Assembly: GCA_016806145.1 (NCBI GenBank)
Contig: CP063166.1
Location: 4,278,001-4,342,000 of the forward strand
Direction of reading: 5' to 3'
Length of the DNA: 64,000 bases
From: Variovorax paradoxus
Lineage (GTDB): Bacteria > Pseudomonadota > Gammaproteobacteria > Burkholderiales > Burkholderiaceae_C
Shown piece by piece: positions 17,254 through 25,636 of this stretch. Below the pieces are notes generated by a model that was not told the origin of the DNA, did no database searches, and saw only the letters and a program-made list of their open reading frames with translations. The stretch's first letter is position 1; every line of letters starts with the position of its first letter. The translations under genes were made by a program, and so were the position numbers.

Positions 17254-18288
17254 ATGCCGACCCGCACCGCCCCTCCTCGACGCCAGGCCCTGCGCGCACT
17301 CTCGGCGCTGCTGCTGCCCGCCGGCATCGCGCGTGCCTTCGCCGCGCCGCAGCTCGATCCGGCCGATCCGTCGCAGGCCGCGGCCGAATGCATCATTCCC
17401 GCCAAGGCCGGCGGCGGCTTCGCCCTCACCTGCGCGCTCGCGCGCGACGCGCTGCAGGCCGTGCGCCCCGCGCGCGCGCCGCTCGCGCAGCGCTTCCTGC
17501 CGGGCGGCATCGGCGCCGTCGCCTTCGACCGCATCGCCACCGGCCGCCTCGGCGGCCCGGGCACGCTGGTCGCGTTCTCGAGCGGTTCGTTGCTCAACCT
17601 CGCGCAGGGCCGCTTCGGCCCGCATCCGACCAGCGCCGTGCGCTGGGTCGCCGCGCTCGGCACCGACTATGGCGTGGTCGTGGTGCACCGCGATTCGCCC
17701 TACCGCAGCCTGCGCGAGCTGATGGCCGCGCTGCGCCAGTCGCCGTCGCGCATCGTGTTCGGCGCCGGCGGCACCGTCGGCAGCCAGGACTGGGTGAAGG
17801 CCGCGCTGCTCGTGCGCGCCGCCGGCGGCGACCACCGCGCGATGCGCTTCGTCTCCTTCGAGGGCGGCGGCGATGCGCTCGGCGCGCTGCAGGGCCGCCA
17901 TGTCGACGTGTTCGCGGGCGACGCCGCCGAGGCGCTGCAGGCCATGGCCGGCGGCACCGCCGTGCGCCTGCTCGCCGTGCTGTCGGAAGCGCGGCTCGGC
18001 GGTGCGCTCGCGGGCGTGCCGACCGCGCGCGAACAGGGCGTGGACCTCGTGTGGCCCACCGTGCGCGGCCTCTACATCAGCGCCGACGTGCCCGACGCCG
18101 CGCTGCGCGCCTGGACCGCCGCTTTCGAGGAGGCCATGGCCGCGCCCGGCTATGCTGCGCTGCGCGAGCGGCATGGGCTCTATCCCTTCGCGCTCACGGG
18201 GCCCGCGCTCGATGCCTATGTGCGGGAACGCATCCAGGTTTATCGGCAGCAGGCCGAGGCGTTGGGGCTGCGGCGGTGGAATCCTTGA
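17254..18288 (+). CDS. tctC: TctC-type periplasmic binding protein, linked to the kinase
   Basis: 344 aa, signal peptide through AFA (about residue 30). After it comes AAECIIPAKAGGGFALTCALA, a two-Cys variant of the opening seen in TctC proteins encoded beside TctDE. ATG 17254 lies 37 nt after the kinase stop, so the three genes are likely one operon. The membrane subunits TctA and TctB are not in the window next to it. That suggests either an orphan co-sensor for the kinase or a protein that feeds a transporter encoded elsewhere. Family known: tripartite tricarboxylate transporter receptor; ligand unknown. Confidence 0.85.
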   Translation: MPTRTAPPRRQALRALSALLLPAGIARAFAAPQLDPADPSQAAAECIIPAKAGGGFALTCALARDALQAVRPARAPLAQRFLPGGIGAVAFDRIATGRLGGPGTLVAFSSGSLLNLAQGRFGPHPTSAVRWVAALGTDYGVVVVHRDSPYRSLRELMAALRQSPSRIVFGAGGTVGSQDWVKAALLVRAAGGDHRAMRFVSFEGGGDALGALQGRHVDVFAGDAAEALQAMAGGTAVRLLAVLSEARLGGALAGVPTAREQGVDLVWPTVRGLYISADVPDAALRAWTAAFEEAMAAPGYAALRERHGLYPFALTGPALDAYVRERIQVYRQQAEALGLRRWNP

Positions 18289-18312
18289 TGCAGAACCGGC
18301 CCTCGAGGGGGC

Positions 18313-18420
18313 CTACTTGCCCTTCTTCCTTGCCTTCGAGATGACGAGCAGCAGCACGAACAGCGCCCCCGTGACAATCGAGATGATGGTCAGCCAATCG
18401 ATGGTGGTGTCGAGGTCCAT
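18313..18420 (-). CDS. 35-aa single-span membrane protein
   Basis: Small gene, start ATG 18420 preceded by AAGGAAGGA. It encodes a short acidic N-terminus (MDLDTTIDW), one membrane span (about residues 10-28, LTIISIVTGALFVLLLVIS) and a basic tail KARKKGK. The charge pattern predicts N-terminus out, C-terminus in. A strong ribosome-binding site and clean topology argue it is real. It lies between the convergent tctC gene and the divergent thioesterase gene. Function unknown. Confidence 0.7.
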   Translation of the reverse strand: MDLDTTIDWLTIISIVTGALFVLLLVISKARKKGK

Positions 18421-18510
18421 GGTGTTCCTTCCTTTGCCGCGAAGTCTGGCGTGGGGGACGTGCCGCGTCGATCCACCGAAGGCGATACATCCTTCGAACC
18501 AGGAGAAGTC

Positions 18511-18972
18511 TTGACCCCCGCGGAACTGCAAACCTACCTCCACGACCACATCCCCCTCTCGAAGGCCATGGCCGTGTCCGTCGATTCGGTGGCGTCGCAT
18601 GAAGTGGTGCTGCGCGCACCGCTCGCGCCCAACATCAACCACCGCGACACCGTGTTCGGCGGCAGCGCCTCGGCGGTCGCGATCCTCGCGGCCTGGTCGC
18701 TGCTCAACACGCGGCTGACGGCCGAGGGCCTGGCCAGCCGGCTCGTGATCCAGCGCAACACCATGGCCTACGACCTGCCGATCGAGGGCGACTTCGTCGC
18801 GCGCTCGGCCTTCGACGAGCCCACGCAATGGCCGCAGTTCGCGCGCATGCTGGCGCGCAAGGGCAAGGCGCGGATCTCGGTGTCGTCGCAGCTCGAGTTC
18901 GGCGGGCAGGTCGTGGGGCGGCTGACCGGCGAATTCGTGGCGCTGCGGCCACCACCGGAGCAAGCCGCATAG
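18511..18972 (+). CDS. YiiD-type thioesterase-domain protein
   Basis: 153 aa when started at TTG 18511, which has AGGAG 5 nt upstream (18501-18505). A longer in-frame ATG at 18451 lacks a good site. The text fits the putative thioesterase domain found at the C-terminus of YiiD: LTPAELQTYLHDHIPLSKAM, NINHRDTVFGGSASAVAILAAW, LVIQRNTMAYDLPI. Hot-dog fold enzymes of this type are expected to hydrolyse acyl thioesters, but the substrate is not known. The IclR gene starts 8 nt downstream, so the two are probably co-transcribed. Confidence 0.8.
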   Translation: MTPAELQTYLHDHIPLSKAMAVSVDSVASHEVVLRAPLAPNINHRDTVFGGSASAVAILAAWSLLNTRLTAEGLASRLVIQRNTMAYDLPIEGDFVARSAFDEPTQWPQFARMLARKGKARISVSSQLEFGGQVVGRLTGEFVALRPPPEQAA

Positions 18973-18980
18973 CAGCCGCC

Positions 18981-19718
18981 ATGCAGAACACCCTCGTGAA
19001 ATCCGCGGTGCGGGTCTTCGAACTGCTCGAGCTGTTCGAGGCCGAACAGCGGCCGCTGCGCGTGGCGGAGATCGTGCAGAAGCTGGGCGCGCCGCAATCG
19101 AGCGTGTCGATGTTGCTCAAGACCCTGGCCAGCCAGGGCTACATGGAATACGAGCGCGCGACGCGCAGCTACTGCCCGTCGGTGCGGGTCGCGTTCCTCT
19201 GCGAATGGGCCACGCACATGCCGGGCCAGCGCGAGACCATCCATGACACGCTGCGCCGCCTGGCCAGCGAGACCGGCGAGTCGGTGCTGCTCGGCCGCAA
19301 GAGCGGTCTCTCGATGCAGTACATCTCGGTGATCCAGTCGCAGCACGCGCTGCGCTTCTCGCCCTCGCCAGGCGTGAAGCGGCCGATGCACCACGCCGCC
19401 ATCGGCATCATGCTACTGAGCGAGATGAAGGACGAGCAGATCGAGCTGCTGCTGCGGCGCTACAACGCCGAGCGCGGCAAGAGCGGCCCGATCGCGCGGA
19501 TCGCGCAGACCCTTCGCGCAGTCGAGCAGGCGCGCGAACAGGGCTGGTACGAATCGGCCAACCTCGCGACCTCGGGCGCGGGCGTGATCGCCACCCTGAT
19601 CCCCACCAAGATCCGCGGCCAGCGGCTGGCGATCGGGATCGGTGCGCCGGTCGATCGGCTGCACCAGCGGCGCCGGCAACTGCTGCCCGCGCTGCTGGCC
19701 GCCGCCGGCAACTGCTGA
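18981..19718 (+). CDS. IclR-family transcriptional regulator
   Basis: 245 aa. N-terminal winged helix-turn-helix (residues about 5-65: LVKSAVRVFELLELF, LGAPQSSVSMLLKTLASQGYMEY) followed by the IclR effector-binding domain (about 80-245). These proteins bind small organic acids and control nearby catabolic genes. It is convergent with the CitE-like gene and close to the acyl-CoA operon starting at 20773, so it is one candidate to act on the 11-bp palindrome at 20668-20702. That link is inference. Confidence 0.9.
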   Translation: MQNTLVKSAVRVFELLELFEAEQRPLRVAEIVQKLGAPQSSVSMLLKTLASQGYMEYERATRSYCPSVRVAFLCEWATHMPGQRETIHDTLRRLASETGESVLLGRKSGLSMQYISVIQSQHALRFSPSPGVKRPMHHAAIGIMLLSEMKDEQIELLLRRYNAERGKSGPIARIAQTLRAVEQAREQGWYESANLATSGAGVIATLIPTKIRGQRLAIGIGAPVDRLHQRRRQLLPALLAAAGNC

Positions 19719-19727
19719 GCGCGGCGC

Positions 19728-20624
19728 TCAGCGGCCCTCGCCGCGCAATTCGATCGCCGCCTGCACGGCCAGCAGGCGCTGCGCCTGCGCGAGGTGCAGC
19801 CGCTCGACCATCCGGCCCTCGAGGTTGATGACGCCCGCACCCGCATGGCGGGGCAGCTCGAAGGCCGCGACGATCGCCCGGGCCTCCTCGAGCGCCGTCG
19901 CCGACGGAGAGAAGGCCGCGTTCGCCGGCGCGATCTGCGAAGGATGGATCAGCGTCTTGCCGTCGAAGGCCATGCGCGCCGACTGAATCGCCTCCGCATC
20001 GAAGCCCGCGGTATCGGCGAAGTCGTTCCAGACGCCGTCGAGCACGCAGACGCCGTGCCGCTTCGCATTGAGCACGACATTCATGAGCCAGGGCATGAGG
20101 TAGCGCCGCCCATCGCCCGCGAACACGCCGGTTTCCTTCGCGAGATCGTTGGTGCCGACCACGAGCGCCTCGAGCCACGGCCGCGCGCCCAGGCCGGCAC
20201 GCACGATGTCGTCGAGCGCCGCGAGCGCATCGGCCGTCTCGACCATCAGCCATAGCCGCAGTTCAGCGCCCAGGCCATGGCGCAGCGCGGCCTCCGACAG
20301 GAAGCGCACGTCGTTCGCGCTGCCGATCTTGGGCACCAGCAACGCGTCGGGACGGCAGCGCGCCACGGTGCGCATGTCGGCATCGAAGTCCGCGCTGCCG
20401 ATGGCGTTGATGCGGACCACCCTGTACTGCGGCCCGGACCGTCCGGCCTCGAAGACCTGCAGCAGGTGGCCGCGCGCCGCCTCCTTCATCTCGGGAGCGA
20501 CGGCATCTTCGAGGTCGAAGACGACGGCATCGGCATCGAGGCCGCCGACCTTGGCGAGGGCGCGTGGATTGGAAGCCGGAACGTAGAGCGCCGAGCGGCG
20601 CGGTGGGTGCTGAAGTGCATTCAT
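19728..20624 (-). CDS. CitE/HpcH-family lyase (first copy)
   Basis: 298 aa from ATG 20624 (MNALQHPPRRSALYVPASNP, the usual family opening). A TTG at 20693 would add 23 unlikely residues. Motifs: ADAVVFDLEDAVAP (acidic Mg site), YRVVRINAIGS, ALLVPKIGSANDV, KTLIHPSQIAPANAAFSP. The family comprises Mg-dependent C-C lyases and thioesterases acting on malyl-, citramalyl- or methylmalyl-CoA type substrates. It is divergent from the operon that contains a second CitE homologue (25637-26548), sharing the palindromic control region. Confidence 0.88.
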   Translation of the reverse strand: MNALQHPPRRSALYVPASNPRALAKVGGLDADAVVFDLEDAVAPEMKEAARGHLLQVFEAGRSGPQYRVVRINAIGSADFDADMRTVARCRPDALLVPKIGSANDVRFLSEAALRHGLGAELRLWLMVETADALAALDDIVRAGLGARPWLEALVVGTNDLAKETGVFAGDGRRYLMPWLMNVVLNAKRHGVCVLDGVWNDFADTAGFDAEAIQSARMAFDGKTLIHPSQIAPANAAFSPSATALEEARAIVAAFELPRHAGAGVINLEGRMVERLHLAQAQRLLAVQAAIELRGEGR

Positions 20625-20667
20625 GGGCGTGCAGTCTGCCGATTCGCTCGCGTGCCTTCCATCGCAT

Positions 20668-20702
20668 ATGTGATGGTTCTCGCGCTTCATCAACCATCAC
20701 AT
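20668..20702. promoter_or_regulatory. 11-bp perfect inverted repeat, operator candidate
   Basis: ATGTGATGGTT (20668-20678) and its exact reverse complement AACCATCACAT (20692-20702), 13-bp spacer, centre-to-centre 24 bp. It lies in the 148-bp gap between the divergent CitE and MmgE/PrpD genes. The size fits a dimeric regulator contacting successive major grooves on one DNA face. Candidate regulators in the window are the IclR protein (18981-19718) and the AraC protein (27731-28684). Confidence 0.65.
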
Positions 20703-20772
20703 CCATGATGCTTTTGGCCGACGCACGCTCAGATACTTCAGCGAACGAGACAACCAGACGGCAGGAAAGAAG

Positions 20773-22143
20773 ATGAGCGAAGCGCACACCGGCGTGACGA
20801 AGGACGTGGAGGCCACGCGGCTGCTGGCCGAATGGATCGGCGACAGCGCGCGGGCAACGATCACGCCGCTGGCACTCGAATGGGCACGGCATGTGATGCT
20901 CGACTGGCTCGCCGTGACCATCGCCGGCAGCAGCGAACCGCTGGTGCAGATGCTCGCGGAGGAATACGGCGGCAGCGGCGATGAAGCCTCCTCGCTGATC
21001 GCGAGCGGCCGCCGTGCGCGGCCGCTGGACGCCGCGCTGATCAACGGCGCCGCCGGCCATGCGCTCGACTTCGACGACGTGGCCTCGCGCATGTTCGGCC
21101 ATCCCAGCGTGCCGGTGGTGCCCGCGGCGCTGGCGCTGGCACAGGCGCGCGGCGCTTCCGGCCTCGCGCTGCTGCAGGCGGTGGTGGTCGGCCACGAGAT
21201 CGAGAGCCGCGTCGGCGAGATGGTGGGGCCGAGCCACTACCGCCACGGCTTCCATGCGACCGGCACCGTCGGCACGCTGGGCGCCGCGGCTGCCTGTGCC
21301 CACCTGCAAGCGCTCGACCCGTCGCGCACCGCGCATGCACTGGGCCTCGCGGCCACCCAGGCCGCCGGACTCAAGTCGATGTTCGGCACCATGGCCAAGC
21401 CGCTGCACGCGGGCAAGGCCGCGATGAACGGGCTGATGGCCGCGCAGCTCGCGGCGCGCGGCTTCACCGCGAACGAACAGGCGATCGAGGGTGCTCAGGG
21501 CTTCGCGCGCACGCTGGCGCCGGAGCTCAACCCCTTCCCCGCCACCATCGACACCACGCCCGGCTTCGCGATCGAGCGCACGCTGTTCAAGTACCACGCC
21601 GCCTGCTACCTCACGCACTCGTCGATCGAGGCCATCCGCGAACTGCGCGCGCGCCACGGCGTCGGTCTCGACGACATGGAAACGATGACGCTGACGGTCT
21701 CGGGCGAAGGCAACCATCGCGGCGTCTGCGACATCGAGGCACCGGCGACCGGGCTCGAGGTCAAGTTCTCGATCCGCCACCTGGCCGCGCTGGCGCTGGA
21801 CGGCGCCGACACCGCGGCACTCGGTCTCTACACCGACGAGACGGCAAGCAATCCGCGCTGGCGCCAGGCGCGCGAGCGCGTGACGCTAGAGGTCGCCGAC
21901 ACGCAACAGCGCGACACCGCGACCGCCACCCTGCGCACGCGCGATGGCCGCGTGCTGAGCGCGCAGGCCAACGTCGCCATCCCCGCCCCCGACCTCGATG
22001 CGCAATGGCAACGCCTGCACGCCAAGGCGCGCGCGATCGCCGAGCCGGTGATCGGCGCCGCGCGCTTCGAGCGGCTGGCGCAGGCGGTCGCGGCGCTCCC
22101 CACCTCCCCCCACCTCCACTCCCTGATCGAAGCGATTCAATGA
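20773..22143 (+). CDS. MmgE/PrpD-family protein
   Basis: 456 aa, full family length. The family includes 2-methylcitrate dehydratase PrpD, iminodisuccinate epimerase and cis-aconitate decarboxylase (itaconate producer). Seen here: MLDWLAVTIAGSSEP, INGAAGHALDFDDVA, YRHGFHATGTVGTLGAAAACA, FKYHAACYLTHSSIEA, all characteristic of the all-helical core. First gene of the operon; GGAAAG lies before the ATG. The stop overlaps the next start (ATGA). The exact reaction cannot be read from sequence. The company of CoA transferase, dehydrogenase, hydratases and lyase suggests a branched dicarboxylate substrate. Confidence 0.9.
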   Translation: MSEAHTGVTKDVEATRLLAEWIGDSARATITPLALEWARHVMLDWLAVTIAGSSEPLVQMLAEEYGGSGDEASSLIASGRRARPLDAALINGAAGHALDFDDVASRMFGHPSVPVVPAALALAQARGASGLALLQAVVVGHEIESRVGEMVGPSHYRHGFHATGTVGTLGAAAACAHLQALDPSRTAHALGLAATQAAGLKSMFGTMAKPLHAGKAAMNGLMAAQLAARGFTANEQAIEGAQGFARTLAPELNPFPATIDTTPGFAIERTLFKYHAACYLTHSSIEAIRELRARHGVGLDDMETMTLTVSGEGNHRGVCDIEAPATGLEVKFSIRHLAALALDGADTAALGLYTDETASNPRWRQARERVTLEVADTQQRDTATATLRTRDGRVLSAQANVAIPAPDLDAQWQRLHAKARAIAEPVIGAARFERLAQAVAALPTSPHLHSLIEAIQ

Positions 22144-22640
22144 CGCCCAACGACATCACGGTCCAACGCCTGAAGGCCGAGGCCAGGCCCAGGACACGCG
22201 GCAACCGGTACGAGGATTTCGACATCAGCCGCCGCTTCGCGCACCACTGGGGCCGCACGGTCACGGCCGCCGACAACACGCTGTTCTCGACGCTGACGCT
22301 GCACTACAACCCGCACTACACCAACGAGGCCTTCGCCCAGGCCCATGGCCACCCGACCACGCCGGTCAATCCGCTGCTGGTGTTCAACACGGTGTTCGGC
22401 CTGTCGGTGGAAGACCTGTCCGAGGGCGGCGGTCCCTTCCTCGGCGTGGACGAGCTCAGCTACCTGCGGCCCGTCTATCCGGGCGACACGCTCGAGGCCC
22501 GCTCCGAGGTGGTGGCCGCGCGCCTGGCGAGCAACCGCCCGGGCTACGGCATCGTCACCTGGCACACGCGCGGCAGCAACCAACGCGGCGAGGAGGTCAT
22601 CGCCTTCAAGCGCACGAACCTGGTCAAAACGAGGAACTGA
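22140..22640 (+). CDS. MaoC-family acyl-CoA hydratase (first of two in operon)
   Basis: 166 aa hot-dog fold protein. RYEDFDISRRFAHHWGRTVTAADN, then LTLHYNPHYTNEAFA supplies the Asp and His expected of a hydratase active site, and VDELSYLRPVYPGDTLEARSEV is the usual C-terminal half. Overlaps the MmgE/PrpD stop by 4 nt and is followed 4 nt later by the dehydrogenase. Probably adds water to an enoyl-CoA such as mesaconyl- or itaconyl-CoA. The substrate is inferred from the neighbours only. Confidence 0.88.
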   Translation: MTPNDITVQRLKAEARPRTRGNRYEDFDISRRFAHHWGRTVTAADNTLFSTLTLHYNPHYTNEAFAQAHGHPTTPVNPLLVFNTVFGLSVEDLSEGGGPFLGVDELSYLRPVYPGDTLEARSEVVAARLASNRPGYGIVTWHTRGSNQRGEEVIAFKRTNLVKTRN

Positions 22641-22644
22641 AACG

Positions 22645-23880
22645 ATGTCGGAAGATGGTCTGGGCTACATGACGCAAGAGCGTCGCATGATCCGCGACGC
22701 GGCGCGCGAATTCACGATGAAGGAGGTGCTGCCGGTCGCCAACAGGCTCGACGGCCCGGAGGGCGAGATCCCGATGGAACTGCGCCAAAAGATCGCCGAC
22801 ATGGGCTACTTCGGGATCATGATTCCCGAGCAGTACGGCGGCCTCGGGCTCGGCTACTTCGAGTACTGCCTGATCTGCGAGGAACTGGCGCGCGGCTGGA
22901 TGTCGGTCGCCTCGATCGTCGCGCGCGCCCAGGGCGGCTGGATCAAGGCCGCCATGCCCGAGGAGATGCGCGCCAGGTACCTGCCGCGCGTGGTGCGCGG
23001 CGAGTTCCTCAACGCGAGCGCGCTGTCCGAGCCCGACACCGGCTCCGACTTGGCCTCGATCTCCTGCCGCGCGGTGCGCGACGGCGACGAGTGGGTGATC
23101 ACCGGCAACAAGTACTGGTGCACCTTCGCGGACGGCGCCGACTACATCACGCTGTTTGCGCGCACCGCGCCGCCGCCCAACTCCGACAAGCGCTGGCTCG
23201 GCATCTCCTGCTTCCTGATCGAGAAGGAGCGCGGCAGCTTTCCGAAGGGCATGACCGGCGCGCCGATTCCCAAGATCGGTTACTTCGGCTGGAAGACCTT
23301 CGAGCTCGCGCTCGACGGCCTGCGCGTGCCGGCGGACTGCCTGATCGGCGAGGAAGGCAAGGCCTTCCACCTGATGACCAAGGGCCTGGAAGGCGCGCGC
23401 GCCCACACGGCCGCGCGTGCCATCGGCCTGGCCCAGGGTGCGCTCGAGGACGCCATCGCCTATGCGGGCGAGCGAAAGCAGTTCGGCATGCCGATCGCCG
23501 AGTACCAGGCGATTCGCTTCAAGATCGCCACCATGGCGACCGAGATCGAGGCGGCGCGCCAGCTCATGCACTTCGTCTGCAGCGCGATCGACAGCGGACG
23601 GCGCTGCGACAAGGAAGCCTCGATGGCGAAGTACTTCGCCTCCGAGATGGCAGAGCGCGTGACCTCCGAGGCGATGCAGATCTTCGGCGGCGCGGGCTAC
23701 ACCAAGCTGTTCCCGGTCGAACGCTACTGGCGCGACGCGCGGCTCACGAAGATCTTCGAGGGCACCTCGGAAATCCAGCAGCGCATCATCGCGACCAGCC
23801 TGCTGGGCAAGTCGGAGGTCGAGGCCATGATCGCCGGGCGCGCCTTCGCGGCCGTGGCGCAGAAAGGCGGCGCGGCATGA
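22645..23880 (+). CDS. Acyl-CoA dehydrogenase
   Basis: 411 aa, FAD-dependent. N-terminal helical domain, middle beta domain with LNASALSEPDTGSD and WVITGNKYWCTFADGADY, C-terminal helical domain with YAGERKQFGMPIAEYQ and FGGAGYTKLFPVERYWRDA. The catalytic base is probably E372 in KIFEGTSEIQ, the position used by medium-chain dehydrogenases. Oxidises an acyl-CoA to the enoyl-CoA and passes electrons to ETF. Between two MaoC hydratases in the operon; its product may be the substrate of one of them. A methylsuccinyl-CoA-like substrate would fit but is not shown. Confidence 0.93.
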   Translation: MSEDGLGYMTQERRMIRDAAREFTMKEVLPVANRLDGPEGEIPMELRQKIADMGYFGIMIPEQYGGLGLGYFEYCLICEELARGWMSVASIVARAQGGWIKAAMPEEMRARYLPRVVRGEFLNASALSEPDTGSDLASISCRAVRDGDEWVITGNKYWCTFADGADYITLFARTAPPPNSDKRWLGISCFLIEKERGSFPKGMTGAPIPKIGYFGWKTFELALDGLRVPADCLIGEEGKAFHLMTKGLEGARAHTAARAIGLAQGALEDAIAYAGERKQFGMPIAEYQAIRFKIATMATEIEAARQLMHFVCSAIDSGRRCDKEASMAKYFASEMAERVTSEAMQIFGGAGYTKLFPVERYWRDARLTKIFEGTSEIQQRIIATSLLGKSEVEAMIAGRAFAAVAQKGGAA

Positions 23881-24368
23881 GAAGCGCCGAACTCACCAGC
23901 GCCGACAACTACTTCGAGGACTTCGAGGTCGGCCTGCTGCTGCGCCATCACCGCGGCAAGACCGTGACCGAGATGGACAACGTGCTGCTCACCAACCTGG
24001 TGATGAACACCGCCGAGGGCCATTTCAACGAGGACGCGATGAAGAAGCAGGATGCGCGCGGCATCTTCGCGCAGCGCGTGGTGTTCGGCGGCATCAACCT
24101 GTCGATGGTGCTCGGGCTCGCGGCCCAGGACACGGCCGAGCAATGCCTGCAGGAACTGGCGCTCGACAGGATCCGCCTGTCGCACCCGGTGTTCCATGGC
24201 GACACGCTCTATGCCTACAGCGAGGTGCTGGAAGCGCGCGCGGCCGACCGCGACGACGCCGGCATCGTGCGCTTCCGGCACTACGGCCTGAACCAGGACG
24301 ACAAGCTCTGCGTCGAGGCCGAGCGCACCGTGCTGCTCAAGCGAAAGAGCCATTGGGCGGGCCGGTGA
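23877..24368 (+). CDS. MaoC-family acyl-CoA hydratase (second of two in operon)
   Basis: 163 aa. NYFEDFEVGLLLRHHRGKTVTEMDN followed by NTAEGHFNED gives the Asp and His of the hydratase site; LSHPVFHGDTLYAYSEVLEA closes the hot-dog fold. The N-x-A-x-x-HF pattern resembles mesaconyl-CoA hydratase-like proteins more than the first MaoC does. Start overlaps the dehydrogenase stop (ATGA), and its own stop overlaps the CoA-transferase GTG. The two MaoC proteins differ clearly, so they may act on different isomers or pair with each other. Confidence 0.88.
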   Translation: MRSAELTSADNYFEDFEVGLLLRHHRGKTVTEMDNVLLTNLVMNTAEGHFNEDAMKKQDARGIFAQRVVFGGINLSMVLGLAAQDTAEQCLQELALDRIRLSHPVFHGDTLYAYSEVLEARAADRDDAGIVRFRHYGLNQDDKLCVEAERTVLLKRKSHWAGR

Positions 24369-25609
24369 CGCAGGCTGCCCCCGCCGCCACCGGCGCGCTC
24401 GAAGGCCTGGTCGTGCTCGACCTCACGCGCATGCTGGCCGGCCCCTACGCCACCATGATGCTGGCCGACCAGGGCGCGCGCGTGGTGAAGATCGAGCCGC
24501 CCGGCGGCGACCCCACGCGCCGGACCGGCCCGCACCTGCCCGGCGCGCTGACCATCGCCGAAGGCGGTTTCGGTGGCTACTTCGCCTCGATCAACCGCAA
24601 CAAGCAGTCGCTCGCGCTCGACCTCAAGCAGCCCGCCGGCAAGGCCGCGCTGCTGCGCATGGTGCGCGGCGCCGACGTGCTGGTCGAGAACTACCGCTGC
24701 GGCGTGATGGAACGGCTGGGCCTGGGCTACGAGGCGCTGATCGCCGAGAACCCGCGGCTGGTCTATGCCGCGATGCGCGGCTTCGGCGATCCGCGCAGCG
24801 GCCGGAGCCCCTACGCGGACTGGCCGGCCTACGACCCGGTCGCGCAGGCCATGGGCGGCATCATGGGCATCACCGGCCCGGTGCCCGCGGGTGCGCCGAC
24901 CAAGATCGGACCGGGCGTCGGCGACCTGGTGCCCGCGACATTCCTCGCCTTCGGCATCGCCTCGGCCTGCTGGCGAGCGCAGCGCACCGGGCGCGGCCAA
25001 TTCGTCGACGTGTCGATGGTCGATGCGGTGCTGGCGATCTGCGAGCGGCTGGTCTACCAGTACAGCGCCTCGCACGAGTCGCCGGGCCCCGAGGGCAACG
25101 GCCACCCGCTGCTGTGTCCGTTCGGACTGTTCCCCGCGAAGGACGGCCACGTGAGCCTCGGCGTGCCCAACGACCGCTTCTGGGTGCCGCTGGTGCAGCG
25201 CATGGGCCGGCCCGAGCTCGCGAGCGATCCGCGCTACGCGAGCAACGAGGCGCGCATGGCGCACCGCGCCGAAGTCGAGGCCCTGGTCGGCGAATGGACC
25301 GCGCGCCACACCAAGGCCGAGCTGTCGTCGCTGCTCGGCGCCGAGATTCCGTTCGGCCCGGTGTTCGATGCCCAGGACATCTTCGAGGACGCGCATTTCC
25401 GCGCGCGCGGGATGCTGGTGGAGACCGAGCAGCCGGGCGCCGCGCGCGCGCTGACCGTGGCCGGCACGCCGGTCCACATGAGCGACACGCCCGGCGGCGT
25501 GCACCGGCGCGCCCCGCTCACCGGCGAGCACAGCGACGCGGTGCTCCAGGGCTTCGGCTTCGCGCCGGCCGAGATCGCGGCGCTGCGCGCCGACCACGTC
25601 ATCCACTGA
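24365..25609 (+). CDS. Class III (CaiB/BaiF) CoA transferase
   Basis: 414 aa from GTG 24365, which overlaps the previous stop (GTGA). Family landmarks: LVVLDLTRMLAGPYATMMLADQGARVVKIE at the N-terminus, VLVENYRCGVMERLGLGYE, and the catalytic Asp D157 in WPAYDPVAQAMGG, which forms the acyl-enzyme anhydride. The C-terminus has the usual GTPVHMSDTPG. Transfers CoA from a donor such as succinyl-CoA to a free acid, so this is probably the activation step of the pathway encoded by the operon. Confidence 0.93.
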   Translation: MTQAAPAATGALEGLVVLDLTRMLAGPYATMMLADQGARVVKIEPPGGDPTRRTGPHLPGALTIAEGGFGGYFASINRNKQSLALDLKQPAGKAALLRMVRGADVLVENYRCGVMERLGLGYEALIAENPRLVYAAMRGFGDPRSGRSPYADWPAYDPVAQAMGGIMGITGPVPAGAPTKIGPGVGDLVPATFLAFGIASACWRAQRTGRGQFVDVSMVDAVLAICERLVYQYSASHESPGPEGNGHPLLCPFGLFPAKDGHVSLGVPNDRFWVPLVQRMGRPELASDPRYASNEARMAHRAEVEALVGEWTARHTKAELSSLLGAEIPFGPVFDAQDIFEDAHFRARGMLVETEQPGAARALTVAGTPVHMSDTPGGVHRRAPLTGEHSDAVLQGFGFAPAEIAALRADHVIH

Positions 25610-25636
25610 AACCACTGCCCGAAGGAGACGAGTTCC

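Noticed and set aside
15744..17663. Long minus-strand frame opposite the kinase
   Set aside because: Shadow frame: the plus strand has clear HisKA and ATPase motifs in the kinase frame.
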